DNA of 64,000 nucleotides from Aureitalea sp. L0-47 (GTDB taxonomy: Bacteria > Bacteroidota > Bacteroidia > Flavobacteriales > Flavobacteriaceae): the NCBI RefSeq assembly GCF_026126405.1, contig NZ_JAFMTQ010000006.1, positions 62,001 through 126,000 of the forward strand, given 5' to 3'. Positions 51,550-59,678 of the stretch are shown one piece after another. How positions within the stretch are numbered: position 1 is the stretch's first letter; each line of letters opens with the position of its first letter. Below the pieces are notes generated by a model that was given only the letters and a program-made list of their open reading frames with translations, ran no database searches and was not told the DNA's origin. A program made the translations under genes and the position numbers.

Positions 51550-52880
51550 TGATTAAATTCCTTAAATCCCTGTATCTCAGTCAGCGATTTTTCTACGCGA
51601 TCTCGGTGATCGCGCTGCTGTTCCTGATTTCGTATTGGATCGTTCCATTATACGGAATCGTCTGGCTGTTGGTATTAGGATTGCTACTATTACTGCTGAT
51701 GGAGATCAGTATGTTGTACAGTGGAAAAGGAATGGAAGGATCGCGAATACTACCCGAAAAGTTCTCAAACAGCGACGAAAACGATGTGATCGTACAATTG
51801 AGAAATCGTCATCGGTTCACCCTAAAAGTGGAACTGATAGACGAACTCCCCGTCCAGTTCCAAAAACGAGATTTTCTCCGCAAGACTAGTATTCCGGGTA
51901 AGCACAGTCAGACACTTGAATACGGCGTTCGTCCGGTTGATCGGGGTGAGTATTTTTTTGGGAACCTGAATTGTTATGTGAGCTCTGTCATCGGACTCAT
52001 TCGCAGGCGATATACCTTCGATAAAGAGCAGATGGTCAAAGTCTATCCCTCCTTTATTCAAATGAAAAAGTACGATTTCATGGCGATCGACCACCGACTT
52101 GCCTATGCCGGTTTGAAAAAGATCAGACGGATTGGGCACACTATGGAATTCGAACAAATTAAGGAATATGTGTTGGGTGATGATGTTCGGACGGTGAATT
52201 GGAAGGCCACGGCCAAGCATGGGCAACTCATGGTGAATCAGTACCAGGACGAGAAAATGCAACCGGTGTATTCTATCATAGACACTAGCAGGATTATGAA
52301 AATGCCATTCAACGAACTTAAACTCCTGGACTATGCGATCAACAGTTCACTGGCATTTTCGAATATAGCCCTTAAGAAAGGTGATAAAGTAGGTGTGCTC
52401 GACTTTTCTAATAAGATTGGGAATTTCGTCCCTGCAAAAGCAAAGAAAACACATTTGAACAACATACTGGAAAGCCTGTACAACGTGGAAACCAAATTCC
52501 TGGATTCCAGTTTCGGGAAATTGCAGGCCTTTGTAAAGCAGCAGATCACAAACCGAAGCCTGTTAATGCTGTATACTAATTTTGAACATATCTCTTCATT
52601 GCACCGTCAGATGCAATACCTTCAGGCCATTGCCAAGAAACACGTTCTGGTTGTGATCTTCTTCGAAAATACCGAACTGAAAGAACTCATCGAGGACAAT
52701 GCCGAAAACGTTCCGGAAATAGTAGACCAAACCATAGCACGGCAATTCGAGTACGATAAGAAGGTGATGGTACTGGAACTTCAGCAAAGAGGAATACAGA
52801 CAGTGCTGACCTCTCCTGAGGAATTAACTGTCAATACTATCAACAAATACCTGGAGATTAAGGCTAGAGGACTGCTATAG
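51549..52880 (+). CDS. DUF58 domain protein
   Basis: 443 residues, GTG start. Two membrane helices at about 12-50 are followed by a DUF58 domain; the signature VLGDDVRTVNWKATAKHG is at about 208-225, and a VWA-like C-terminal part follows (IIDTSRIM, MLYTNFEHI, VVIFFENTEL). DUF58 proteins are the usual partners of MoxR ATPases. The start codon overlaps the MoxR stop by one base, a sign of strict stoichiometric coupling. It ends the cluster. Confidence 0.92.
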   Translation: MIKFLKSLYLSQRFFYAISVIALLFLISYWIVPLYGIVWLLVLGLLLLLLMEISMLYSGKGMEGSRILPEKFSNSDENDVIVQLRNRHRFTLKVELIDELPVQFQKRDFLRKTSIPGKHSQTLEYGVRPVDRGEYFFGNLNCYVSSVIGLIRRRYTFDKEQMVKVYPSFIQMKKYDFMAIDHRLAYAGLKKIRRIGHTMEFEQIKEYVLGDDVRTVNWKATAKHGQLMVNQYQDEKMQPVYSIIDTSRIMKMPFNELKLLDYAINSSLAFSNIALKKGDKVGVLDFSNKIGNFVPAKAKKTHLNNILESLYNVETKFLDSSFGKLQAFVKQQITNRSLLMLYTNFEHISSLHRQMQYLQAIAKKHVLVVIFFENTELKELIEDNAENVPEIVDQTIARQFEYDKKVMVLELQQRGIQTVLTSPEELTVNTINKYLEIKARGLL

Positions 52881-52913
52881 CGGGTTACATAATTCCTCAA
52901 GGATTCCTAAGTT

Positions 52914-52984
52914 ACAATTCAGTAGTAAAAATTTACAGTTGGGTAGATTCCTTTGGTAAATCCCACCTAAGCTATGGACATTTG
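52914..52984 (+). promoter_or_regulatory. LytTR-type operator and promoter of DUF2141 copy B (site 4)
   Basis: On the plus strand, ACAATTCAG (52914-52922) and ACAGTTGGG (52935-52943) lie 12 bp apart. From the end of ACAGTTG, exactly 35 bp lead to GACATTTG (52977-52984). The ATG follows 33 bp later. This copies the arrangement of the three sites at 33007-37867, although it is 15 kb away and on the other strand. Confidence 0.85.
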
Positions 52985-53017
52985 AAGTGTAAATAAGTAA
53001 TCACTTTAAATCCACTA

Positions 53018-53467
53018 ATGATGAAAACGATCCTAGTAACCATTACAATAGTATTAAGCAGTTTTATACTGAATGCACAAGATGCCGATTCCATGATCGC
53101 TGAAGATGCGACTTCAGAAACAACAACAATAACCGTAAATGTTCCGGTGAAGAGCGACAAAGGGACGGTTATTTTCGGACTTTTTACTGAAGACAACTTT
53201 ATGAGTTCGGCACCTTTACAAGGACTTGAATCCGAAATCGTAGACGGAAAAGCAACGGTAACCTTTGAAAATGTTACACCCGGCACTTACGCGATCACAT
53301 TATTCCATGACAAGAACGGGAATAAGAAAATGGACTTTGAACCTAATGGTATGCCGATTGAAATGTACGGTGTATCGAACAATGTGATGAGCATGGGACC
53401 TCCGCAGTGGAGCGAGGCAAATTTCGAAGTGAAAGGAGAGCCCCTTACCCTGGATATCATCATGTAA
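53018..53467 (+). CDS. DUF2141 domain protein (copy B)
   Basis: 149 residues with a signal peptide (about 1-21; SFILNAQ). The DUF2141 domain (about 45-149) has GTVIFGLFTEDNFM, ATVTFENVTPGTYAITLFHDKNGNKKMDFE and GPPQWSEANFEVKGEP. An Asp/Glu/Thr-rich link (about 22-42) separates signal and domain. It is a paralogue of the product at 35077-35490 and shares its LytTR-type promoter element. ATG at 53018 or at 53021 is possible. A terminator follows directly. The single-gene unit is probably under control of the remote LytTR regulator. Confidence 0.92.
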   Translation: MMKTILVTITIVLSSFILNAQDADSMIAEDATSETTTITVNVPVKSDKGTVIFGLFTEDNFMSSAPLQGLESEIVDGKATVTFENVTPGTYAITLFHDKNGNKKMDFEPNGMPIEMYGVSNNVMSMGPPQWSEANFEVKGEPLTLDIIM

Positions 53468-53487
53468 ATAAAAACGGAATGATTATC

Positions 53488-53513
53488 ACCGCCGAGAATT
53501 CGGCGGTTTTTTT
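53488..53513 (+). terminator. Terminator after DUF2141 copy B
   Basis: ACCGCCGA (53488-53495) pairs with TCGGCGGT (53500-53507), loop GAAT, then seven T residues. Confidence 0.9.
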
Positions 53514-53574
53514 ATATCCGATTTGAAGCGATAGGTTTTGAATATTATTTATTAATTTTATATAAATTTTATAA

Positions 53575-54510
53575 ATGACCATAACCCAATTAAAATACGT
53601 TTTAGCGGTCGCTGAGCACCAAAACTTCACAAAAGCAGCTGAAAAGACCTTCGTTACCCAGCCTACCCTGAGTATGCAGATTCAGAAGTTGGAAGAAGAG
53701 CTCGATATCCAGATCTTCGACCGAAGCAAGAAACCCATAGAACTGACCACAGTGGGCAACAAGATCGTGAACCAGGCCAGAAGCATAGTTAATGAGGCCG
53801 ATAGGATGCAGGATGTTGTAGACCAGGAAAAGGGGTTTATTGGCGGTGAATTTAAGTTAGGTATCATACCAACGGTCATGCCTACTTTGTTACCTATGTT
53901 CCTTAGAAATTTTACGAACAAGTATCCTAAGGTACAGTTGAAGATAGAAGAGTTAACCACCGATGAGATCATTACTAAGATCATCGATGGTCACCTGGAT
54001 GCGGCTATTGCCGCTACACCGCTTTACAACGACAAGATTAAGGAAAGGGTACTCTATTTCGAGCCATTTGTAGGTTACATTCCTCCAAGCCACAGACTCT
54101 CGCAAAAGAAACAAATAGATCGCACCGATCTGGACATTGAGGATATACTGCTACTTGAAGACGGACATTGTTTCCGGGATGGTGTTATAAATTTATGTCA
54201 GTCTGCCAAGCTGAGTTCAGGAGATAGTTTTCAATTGGAGAGCGGAAGTTTTGAAACGCTTATCAAGTTGTGCGATGAAGGATTGGGGATGACTTTGTTA
54301 CCTTATTTGAATTCTCTGGACGTATCCGGAGCTAAGCAAGAGAACCTTAGATATTTTGTGGAACCACCGCCGGCGCGGGAGGTAAGTATTATCTATAGTA
54401 AGAGTGAACTGAAGTTGCAGATCATCGATGCGCTTTACGATTTGATCGCCTCGGTAGTTCGAGGGGCCATTGCCTTCCAGGATGTAAAGATCATTCCACC
54501 TAACAAATAG
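53575..54510 (+). CDS. oxyR: OxyR-type LysR family peroxide regulator
   Basis: 311 residues. An N-terminal winged helix-turn-helix (MTITQLKYVLAVAEHQNFTKAAEKTFVTQPTLSMQIQKLEEEL) is followed by a LysR substrate domain. The redox Cys are Cys199 and Cys208 in DGHCFRDGVINLCQ, with the same numbering and nine-residue spacing as E. coli OxyR. It senses hydrogen peroxide by disulfide formation and activates catalase, peroxidase and related genes; no such target is adjacent. Its upstream region is AT-rich with overlapping AATTTTATA repeats, where the autoregulatory site could lie. Confidence 0.94.
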   Translation: MTITQLKYVLAVAEHQNFTKAAEKTFVTQPTLSMQIQKLEEELDIQIFDRSKKPIELTTVGNKIVNQARSIVNEADRMQDVVDQEKGFIGGEFKLGIIPTVMPTLLPMFLRNFTNKYPKVQLKIEELTTDEIITKIIDGHLDAAIAATPLYNDKIKERVLYFEPFVGYIPPSHRLSQKKQIDRTDLDIEDILLLEDGHCFRDGVINLCQSAKLSSGDSFQLESGSFETLIKLCDEGLGMTLLPYLNSLDVSGAKQENLRYFVEPPPAREVSIIYSKSELKLQIIDALYDLIASVVRGAIAFQDVKIIPPNK

Positions 54511-54521
54511 GCCCTGAAATT

Positions 54522-54545
54522 AAAAAATCCCGCCGAAGCGGGATT
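54522..54545 (-). terminator. Terminator for the 65-residue gene (and possibly oxyR)
   Basis: AATCCCGC (54526-54533) pairs with GCGGGATT (54538-54545) around a CGAA loop. On the minus strand it is followed by a run of six T residues. On the plus strand the T-run is weak, so it serves oxyR less well. Confidence 0.82.
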
Positions 54546-54548
54546 AAT

Positions 54549-54746
54549 TTATGGGTTTAGAAGGATTAAACATTGATTTAACTGGGGGTTCTGTTTAATA
54601 AGAGCATCGATCCAGATCTTCAATTCCTCAATTTCGTAAGGGAGGAGTCTTTTTAGCGCTTTCTTCAACTCTTTACAGAACAAATTCACATCAAAGCTTA
54701 CTTTTTTCAAAACGGCTTTGGTGTAATCGAACATTGCTCTAGCCAT
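54549..54746 (-). CDS. Conserved small helical protein, 65 aa
   Basis: 65 residues beginning MARAMFDYTKAVLKKVSFDVNLFCKELKKAL, with no signal peptide; almost entirely charged amphipathic helix, ending in an Asn-Pro tail. I recall similar short proteins in Flavobacteriia but know no function. It has its own terminator, which supports it as a real gene. It is convergent with oxyR. Confidence 0.75.
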   Translation of the reverse strand: MARAMFDYTKAVLKKVSFDVNLFCKELKKALKRLLPYEIEELKIWIDALIKQNPQLNQCLILLNP

Positions 54747-54880
54747 AGTTAAACAGTTATTAATTAGGTTAAGTAGTAATCTCTATACGCACAAGGTTTT
54801 GATTAGACTCCTTCAAGATAACAAAAAATCCGGAATTTTATTTCCTCTGTTAATAATTATTTAACTAATTCTGAAGCTAA

Positions 54881-55339
54881 CTATCTGTTTTTCAACTTCA
54901 CGGTCCATTCGAAGTCGAATTTCGAAACAACAACACCTTCTTTATTGGTTCCTACGGAATGCATCCAGCAGGTCTGCCCCTCACCTGTTTCGATTGCTTT
55001 ATGGATCGCCTCCCGGATCGCCAAACCGTCTTCACATCGAAATGTAATACACCCGGTTGCCTTCTTGGAAAATGAAGCCTTATTTTTAACGACCAACATA
55101 GAAATCGGTTTACCACTCTCTTTAATACTAGACATAACAAGAGCGCCTGTGCTCAGTTCGGCGGCCATTCCCTGTACAGCCCAAAATATGGATCGAAATG
55201 GATTTTGATTGATCCATCGATGCCTAACAGAGGTTGTGCAGTTTTTAGTAGAAATCGACTTCAGTCGAACACCAGTAAAATATGCAGCCGGTAGTTTAAA
55301 AAAGAGAAAAGTATTTATAGCACCAGGTTTCATGGGCAT
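54881..55339 (-). CDS. DUF4442 (hotdog-fold) protein
   Basis: 152 residues. Family features: KLPAAYFTGVRLKSISTKNC near the N terminus, HRWINQNPFRSIFWAVQGMAAELSTGALVM in the centre, and GTNKEGVVVSKFDFEWTVKLK at the end. DUF4442 proteins are hotdog-fold, thioesterase-like proteins of unknown substrate. It has no clear partner; 133 bp of AT-rich sequence separate it from the DUF4870 operon. Confidence 0.86.
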   Translation of the reverse strand: MPMKPGAINTFLFFKLPAAYFTGVRLKSISTKNCTTSVRHRWINQNPFRSIFWAVQGMAAELSTGALVMSSIKESGKPISMLVVKNKASFSKKATGCITFRCEDGLAIREAIHKAIETGEGQTCWMHSVGTNKEGVVVSKFDFEWTVKLKNR

Positions 55340-55387
55340 TTTGTAGAATTTCAGGCTAATATATTCATTTTATTCGACTCACTAAAT

Positions 55388-55427
55388 ATGTTAATATAAT
55401 GTTAATTTTTAGTACTATGCGTAACAT
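55388..55427. promoter_or_regulatory. Candidate operator with ATGTTA/TAACAT repeats ahead of the PadR operon
   Basis: ATGTTAAT occurs twice in direct orientation (55388-55395 and 55399-55406, 11-bp period), and TAACAT, its inverted partner, is at 55422-55427. PadR-type regulators often bind ATGT/ACAT dyads, and a PadR gene is the third gene of this operon, so autoregulation is plausible. Confidence 0.35.
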
Positions 55428-55445
55428 AATACCAGTTTAAAGACA

Positions 55446-55453
55446 TATATTTG
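55446..55453 (+). promoter_or_regulatory. Consensus -7 box TATATTTG of the DUF4870-PadR-PspC operon
   Basis: It matches TAnnTTTG exactly and lies 19 bp before the ATG at 55473. No good TTG was seen at the usual upstream distance. Confidence 0.55.
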
Positions 55454-55472
55454 CATAAGAAGATAATTTGTC

Positions 55473-55973
55473 ATGGAAAGAAACCCATCAGAAAACCAAA
55501 AACAACTCGGCGCTCTTATTCACCTGAGTACCTTTTCGAAGTACTTTTTCCCCTTCGGAAATTTTTTCGTTCCACTCATATTATGGTCTTTCAACAAAGA
55601 AAAACCATTTGCCGATGAACACGGAAGACAGGCCATAAATTTCCAATTGAGCATCCTGGTCTATTCCTTAGTAATAGGACTCGTATGTATCCCCTTCTTC
55701 CTAATGTTCGCTACCGATTTCGTTTCGCTTATCGATGCCATCGAGCATACCGTAGGGAATGTGACGGTGAATAACGCTACTAACCTATCCGGATTTATAA
55801 TTCTATTTAGTATAGTGGCTCTCTTACTCTTCGGACTTTTCCTGTTCGAATTATATGCGGTAATAAGCGCCACCATGAAAGCTTCACGCGGTGAATTGTA
55901 CAAATACCCGTTGTGTATACCATTTTTAAAATCTAACCTCGAAAATCAATCAAGTCATGAGCACTCTAATTAA
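55473..55973 (+). CDS. DUF4870 domain membrane protein
   Basis: 166 residues. DUF4870 features: QKQLGALIHLSTFSKYFFPFGNFFVPLILWSFNKEKPFADEHGRQAINFQLS, then three or four membrane helices. The family is often found next to stress-responsive PspC or TIM44-like genes; function not established. It is the first gene of a six-gene unit. A 59-residue frame starts inside its 3' end. Confidence 0.9.
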   Translation: MERNPSENQKQLGALIHLSTFSKYFFPFGNFFVPLILWSFNKEKPFADEHGRQAINFQLSILVYSLVIGLVCIPFFLMFATDFVSLIDAIEHTVGNVTVNNATNLSGFIILFSIVALLLFGLFLFELYAVISATMKASRGELYKYPLCIPFLKSNLENQSSHEHSN

Positions 55974-56136
55974 TATAGCAATGGCGATAGCAGCAAGTCT
56001 GCTGTCCATAACCGGTGTTCACAGGAGTTACGATAACGCTCCTAAAGCGGAGATCATACAATGTGAGCAAATTCAACAGAATATGAATACACATTGCATC
56101 ATCAAAAACGAACAGTTATCTCAAAAAATCAAGTAA
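55957..56136 (+). CDS. Small protein, 59 aa, overlapping the DUF4870 gene
   Basis: ATG at 55957 to TAA at 56136 (59 residues), overlapping the end of the DUF4870 gene by 17 bp and ending 4 bp before the PadR ATG. It begins MSTLINIAMAIAASLLSITG (hydrophobic; signal or anchor) and has a polar C-terminal half with two Cys. It fills the only gap in an otherwise tightly packed operon, which supports it as a real gene. No family recognised. Confidence 0.6.
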   Translation: MSTLINIAMAIAASLLSITGVHRSYDNAPKAEIIQCEQIQQNMNTHCIIKNEQLSQKIK

Positions 56137-56140
56137 AAAG

Positions 56141-56479
56141 ATGAAGATCGAAAACACAAAAGCACAGATGCGCAAAGGGGTTCTGGAATACTGCATCCTC
56201 TCTATCCTAAAGGATGGCGAGGCCTATACTTCGGATATTCTGGAAACGCTTAAAGACGCTAAAATGCTTGTGGTAGAAGGAACCATCTATCCCCTGCTTA
56301 CCCGCCTAAAAAATGCCGGTTTGCTATCGTATCGATGGGAAGAGTCCACCAGTGGACCGCCTCGCAAGTATTATGAACTTACCGAAACAGGTAAAATATT
56401 TTTAAACGAGTTAAACACTACCTGGAGCGAATTGCAACAGGCCGTAAACCGAGTAACCAGCGAAACTATTAAAAAATGA
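56141..56479 (+). CDS. PadR family transcriptional regulator
   Basis: 112 residues. Typical PadR winged helix-turn-helix: KGVLEYCILSILKDGEAYTSDILETLKDAKMLVVEGTIYPLLTRLKNAGLLSYRWEES and PPRKYYELTETGKIFLNEL. It binds DNA as a dimer and often represses its own operon. The stop codon overlaps the PspC gene start by 4 bp, so the two are coupled. Ligand unknown. Confidence 0.93.
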   Translation: MKIENTKAQMRKGVLEYCILSILKDGEAYTSDILETLKDAKMLVVEGTIYPLLTRLKNAGLLSYRWEESTSGPPRKYYELTETGKIFLNELNTTWSELQQAVNRVTSETIKK

Positions 56480-58224
56480 AAAAAACAGTAAACATAAATT
56501 TAGCAGGTACTTTCTTCCATATAGACGAAGATGCCTTTGCCAAACTACAACGCTATCTTGAGGCGATCAAGAGATCGCTGTCAGATCCTCAGGGAAGTGA
56601 CGAGATCCTGCGGGACATAGAAGCCCGTATTGCTGAGCTGTTTTCTGAAAAATTAGAAAATAATTCGCAGGTAGTCTCAACAAAAGAACTAGACGAGGTG
56701 ATCTCAGTAATGGGTCAGCCCGAAGATTATATGGTAGACGAGGAGATCTTTGAAGACGTTCCTCCTGCTGCCAAAAGAAGATCAAGACCTTCTTACAAAC
56801 AACTATTCAGAGATATCGATAATAAATTTATCGCCGGTGTTTCTTCCGGACTCGGACACTACCTTGGCATCGATGCCATTTGGGTGCGTCTGTTATGGGT
56901 ACTCCTAACCGTTTTTTCAAGCGGAATCTTTATCGTCGTTTATATATTGTTCTGGATCCTGGTCCCCGCTGCGGAATCAACCTCAGATAAATTAAAAATG
57001 ACAGGGGAGCCTGTGAATATCTCGAATATTGAAAAAAAGTTCAAGGAAGGATATGATGCTGTCGCGGATAAGGTAAAAGGCGCTGACTATGACAAATACG
57101 GGGAGAAAGTAAAAAAAGGTGGAACCAGCTTTTTTGACGCCCTCGGTAATATCCTTCTTGCAATCCTTAACATATTTGTCAAGTTCTTTGGAATTATACT
57201 TATAATCACGGCATTATCAACACTTGTCGGTCTTATCGTAGGACTATTCACATTAGGCTCCGTAGATATTTGGGGACAAGGTGAACTCCTCGATTACTTC
57301 ACTGCCGTAGACACATCGAACACACCCATATGGCTGTTGTCACTAATACTGCTTCTAGCCATCGGTATTCCTTTCTTTGTATTGTTCATACTTGGATTGA
57401 AACTGCTTATCAGCAACCTGAAATCCATTGGTACAACAGCAAAGATCGTATTACTGATACTTTGGGTAGCCTCTTTAGTTGGTTTGGGAATCATCGGGGT
57501 GCGTCAGGCAACACAGCAGGCGTACAACGGTGATTTCATCACCGAGAACGAACTTCAGGTCGTTCCTGGTGATACCCTTGCCCTCGCTATGAGAGCCAAC
57601 GACCAATATAGTTACAGCGTGCACAGAGGTGGTGGAATCCGTATCGAATACAATGATAATGACGAAAAAGTGATCTATTCAAATGACATTCGACTTATTG
57701 TTCGATCTACGGATGATCCAACAGCTAAGCTTGTGATCCAGAAGCATGCGGATGGTAGTAGTTATAACGACGCCAAAGCGCGTGCTGAGGCAATCGATTA
57801 CAACTATTCGCTGGAAGATGGGACCTTGTTGTTGGACGGATATTTCACAACGGAATTCGAGAATAAGTACCAGGACCAGGAAATGGACCTGATACTTTAT
57901 CTTCCGGTAGGCACCGTATTGATCGCAGACGACAACACCTATTCCTTCCATCGTAATTATTCGTCTTCAAGAGACATACTGAATAACGGAGATGAAGGGC
58001 AATACCTTCTTATTATGAAGAACAAGACCAAATGCCTGGATTGCCCTGAAAATGAATTGCGTTCTAATGAAGAAGATGAGAACGACGAGGATTGGGTAAA
58101 AGAAGTGAACGAAAGTCTTGACGATGACGACGGTATGTCTACCTCAGAAACAATAGAGGAAGTGGTTCCTTCTGAAATAGAAGAGACAATAACCGAAACA
58201 GATTCAACAGAAATCAATAATTAA
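56476..58224 (+). CDS. PspC domain membrane protein
   Basis: 582 residues. N-terminal cytoplasmic part (about 1-100), a PspC domain (about 107-175: KQLFRDIDNKFIAGVSSGLGHYLGIDAIWVRLLWVLLTVFSSGIFIVVYILFWILVP), further membrane helices at about 215-262, 278-312 and 320-342, and a long extracytoplasmic part (about 345-580) ending in a Glu/Asp/Ser-rich tail. PspC proteins take part in envelope stress responses. The N-terminal 100 residues are a conserved lead typical of flavobacterial PspC proteins in this setting (MKKTVNINLAG). The operon partner PadR is a likely regulator. Confidence 0.9.
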   Translation: MKKTVNINLAGTFFHIDEDAFAKLQRYLEAIKRSLSDPQGSDEILRDIEARIAELFSEKLENNSQVVSTKELDEVISVMGQPEDYMVDEEIFEDVPPAAKRRSRPSYKQLFRDIDNKFIAGVSSGLGHYLGIDAIWVRLLWVLLTVFSSGIFIVVYILFWILVPAAESTSDKLKMTGEPVNISNIEKKFKEGYDAVADKVKGADYDKYGEKVKKGGTSFFDALGNILLAILNIFVKFFGIILIITALSTLVGLIVGLFTLGSVDIWGQGELLDYFTAVDTSNTPIWLLSLILLLAIGIPFFVLFILGLKLLISNLKSIGTTAKIVLLILWVASLVGLGIIGVRQATQQAYNGDFITENELQVVPGDTLALAMRANDQYSYSVHRGGGIRIEYNDNDEKVIYSNDIRLIVRSTDDPTAKLVIQKHADGSSYNDAKARAEAIDYNYSLEDGTLLLDGYFTTEFENKYQDQEMDLILYLPVGTVLIADDNTYSFHRNYSSSRDILNNGDEGQYLLIMKNKTKCLDCPENELRSNEEDENDEDWVKEVNESLDDDDGMSTSETIEEVVPSEIEETITETDSTEINN

Positions 58225-58263
58225 ATCAACTAAACGCCGAGAGGCATAACATCAATCACAATC

Positions 58264-58983
58264 ATGAAAACACTGAAAATCCTAATCGCGTTTGTAGCCG
58301 CCGCAACGCTTACCAGCTGTAATTTCGATTTTAGTATCGGACAAATAGACGGTAATGGCAATGTTCAAACTGAAGAAAGACCCGTATCCGATTTCACCAA
58401 GGTCAAAGGCTCTGCTGGTATCGATGTATACCTCACCGAAGGTTCAGAAAACAAAGTGGTGGTAGAGGCGGATGAGAACCTGCTGGAATTTATTGAAACC
58501 AGTGTGGAAGGTGGGAAACTACGTATCCGTTCGATGCAAAATATCGGGCGTGCGAAGGCCAAAAAAGTACATGTAACCTATGTGAACTTAACGAGTATCG
58601 AAGCTAGTAGCGGTGCCGATGTTATCGGAAATTCAGTAATAAAAAGTGAATCACTAAACCTGGATTCCAGTAGTGGTGCAGACCTTGAACTGGAAATTAT
58701 ATCCAAGGAAGTGTTCGCGGAAACCAGTAGTGGAAGCGATATGAAGTTATCGGGGAAAGCCACTACCCTACGCGCTAAAGCGAGCAGCGGAAGCGACCTG
58801 AATGCCAAAGAACTGCTAGTTGCTACTTGTAATGCGGATGCATCCAGTGGTGCCGACATCAAAGTAAACGTTAAGGAGCGCCTCAATGCAGAAGCCTCCA
58901 GTGGCGGTGATGTCCACTACTACGGAGACCCGGCAGCTGTTACCAACAAAGGTGGCAGAACCGGCGGTGTACACAAAATGTAA
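58264..58983 (+). CDS. Head GIN domain (DUF2807) lipoprotein
   Basis: 239 residues with a lipoprotein signal (Cys20 in TLTSCNFD). The GIN domain (about 40-235) consists of right-handed beta-helix coils with repeated SSG[AS]D turns (EASSGADV, SSSGADLEL, TSSGSDMKL, ASSGSDLNA, ASSGADIKV, ASSGGDVHY). These proteins accompany PspC genes in Bacteroidota and are thought to act at the envelope; binding partner unknown. A terminator follows after 27 bp. Confidence 0.9.
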   Translation: MKTLKILIAFVAAATLTSCNFDFSIGQIDGNGNVQTEERPVSDFTKVKGSAGIDVYLTEGSENKVVVEADENLLEFIETSVEGGKLRIRSMQNIGRAKAKKVHVTYVNLTSIEASSGADVIGNSVIKSESLNLDSSSGADLELEIISKEVFAETSSGSDMKLSGKATTLRAKASSGSDLNAKELLVATCNADASSGADIKVNVKERLNAEASSGGDVHYYGDPAAVTNKGGRTGGVHKM

Positions 58984-59010
58984 TAAAAGTAATACCAACC
59001 ACCCATGATG

Positions 59011-59052
59011 AAACCCGGGGTAATGTCCATAGTACCCTGGGTTTCTCTTTTT
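59011..59052 (+). terminator. Terminator after the GIN gene
   Basis: AAACCCGGGGTA (59011-59022) pairs with TACCCTGGGTTT (59033-59044; one G-T pair), followed by a T-rich run. The hairpin overlaps the first codons of the longer reading frame of the next gene. Confidence 0.82.
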
Positions 59053-59061
59053 ACAATTATG

Positions 59062-59547
59062 ATGAAAGCAATATTGATTTTCGCCTGTTTTATTTCCTTC
59101 GGAATGATGGCCCAGGTTTCAACCGATTCGGAATTATTTCTCACCCTGAAACAAAACGACAGTCTTATCTTCGAACGGGGGTTCAATAATTGTGAGCTGA
59201 ATGCCTTTGAGGACCTCCTTTCCGAAGACCTTGAATTCTATCATGACAAAGGCGGAATCACAAAGAGTAAGGAGGAATTCGTTCAGCAATACAAAAATGG
59301 AATTTGTGGCAATCCAAATTTTTCTTCAAGGCGCGAATTGATAGAAGGAAGCCTGGAAGTTTTCCCTCTCTACGACGGTGGAAAACTATACGGCGCGCTT
59401 CAGAAAGGAATCCACCGATTCTTTGAAAAACCTAAGGAAAAGCAGGAGATTCCGGGAAGTACTGCCAGATTCACTCATTTATGGCTCATCGAAGACGACC
59501 AATGGCGACTAAAACGTGTCCTCAGCTATGATCACCAGATGAAATAA
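59062..59547 (+). CDS. Exported NTF2-like (DUF4440-type) protein
   Basis: About 161 residues from the ATG at 59062; earlier in-frame ATGs (from 59005) lie in the preceding terminator. Signal peptide (MKAILIFACFISFGMMAQ). The mature part has the NTF2-like fold: FNNCELNAFEDLLSEDLEFYHDKGGITKSKEEFVQQYKNG near the start and RFTHLWLIEDDQWRLKRVLSYDH at the end. Such domains bind small ligands or act as isomerase-type enzymes. Its promoter is unclear. It is followed by an unusual cluster of inverted repeats. Confidence 0.82.
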   Translation: MKAILIFACFISFGMMAQVSTDSELFLTLKQNDSLIFERGFNNCELNAFEDLLSEDLEFYHDKGGITKSKEEFVQQYKNGICGNPNFSSRRELIEGSLEVFPLYDGGKLYGALQKGIHRFFEKPKEKQEIPGSTARFTHLWLIEDDQWRLKRVLSYDHQMK

Positions 59548-59662
59548 CGACTCTGTCAGTCCGAACTCCTGTACTGTGCTAGGTCGAAGTATGATTCGGA
59601 CTCTATAGGCATGCAAAATAAAACAGATTCTGAATGAAATTCAGAATGACAAAATAGTCGTT
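59546..59662. repeat. Nested inverted-repeat element between convergent genes
   Basis: Outer arms AACGACT (59546-59552) and AGTCGTT (59656-59662) enclose two hairpins: AGTCCGAA (59558-59565) with TTCGGACT (59595-59602), and ATTCTGAAT (59627-59635) with ATTCAGAAT (59639-59647). Together they could fold as a three-way junction. It has no T-run of terminator type. It resembles short dispersed palindromic repeats of Bacteroidota, which I cannot confirm from one copy. Confidence 0.5.
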
Positions 59663-59678
59663 GAAATTAAAGGCTCGG

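Noticed and set aside
51549-51551. A sequencing error or missing start at the MoxR-DUF58 junction
   Set aside because: GTG overlapping the stop codon by one base gives a normal DUF58 N terminus; such coupling is common.
59005-59061. Longer N terminus for the NTF2-like gene
   Set aside because: It overlaps the GIN terminator, and the ATG at 59062 is directly followed by a signal peptide.
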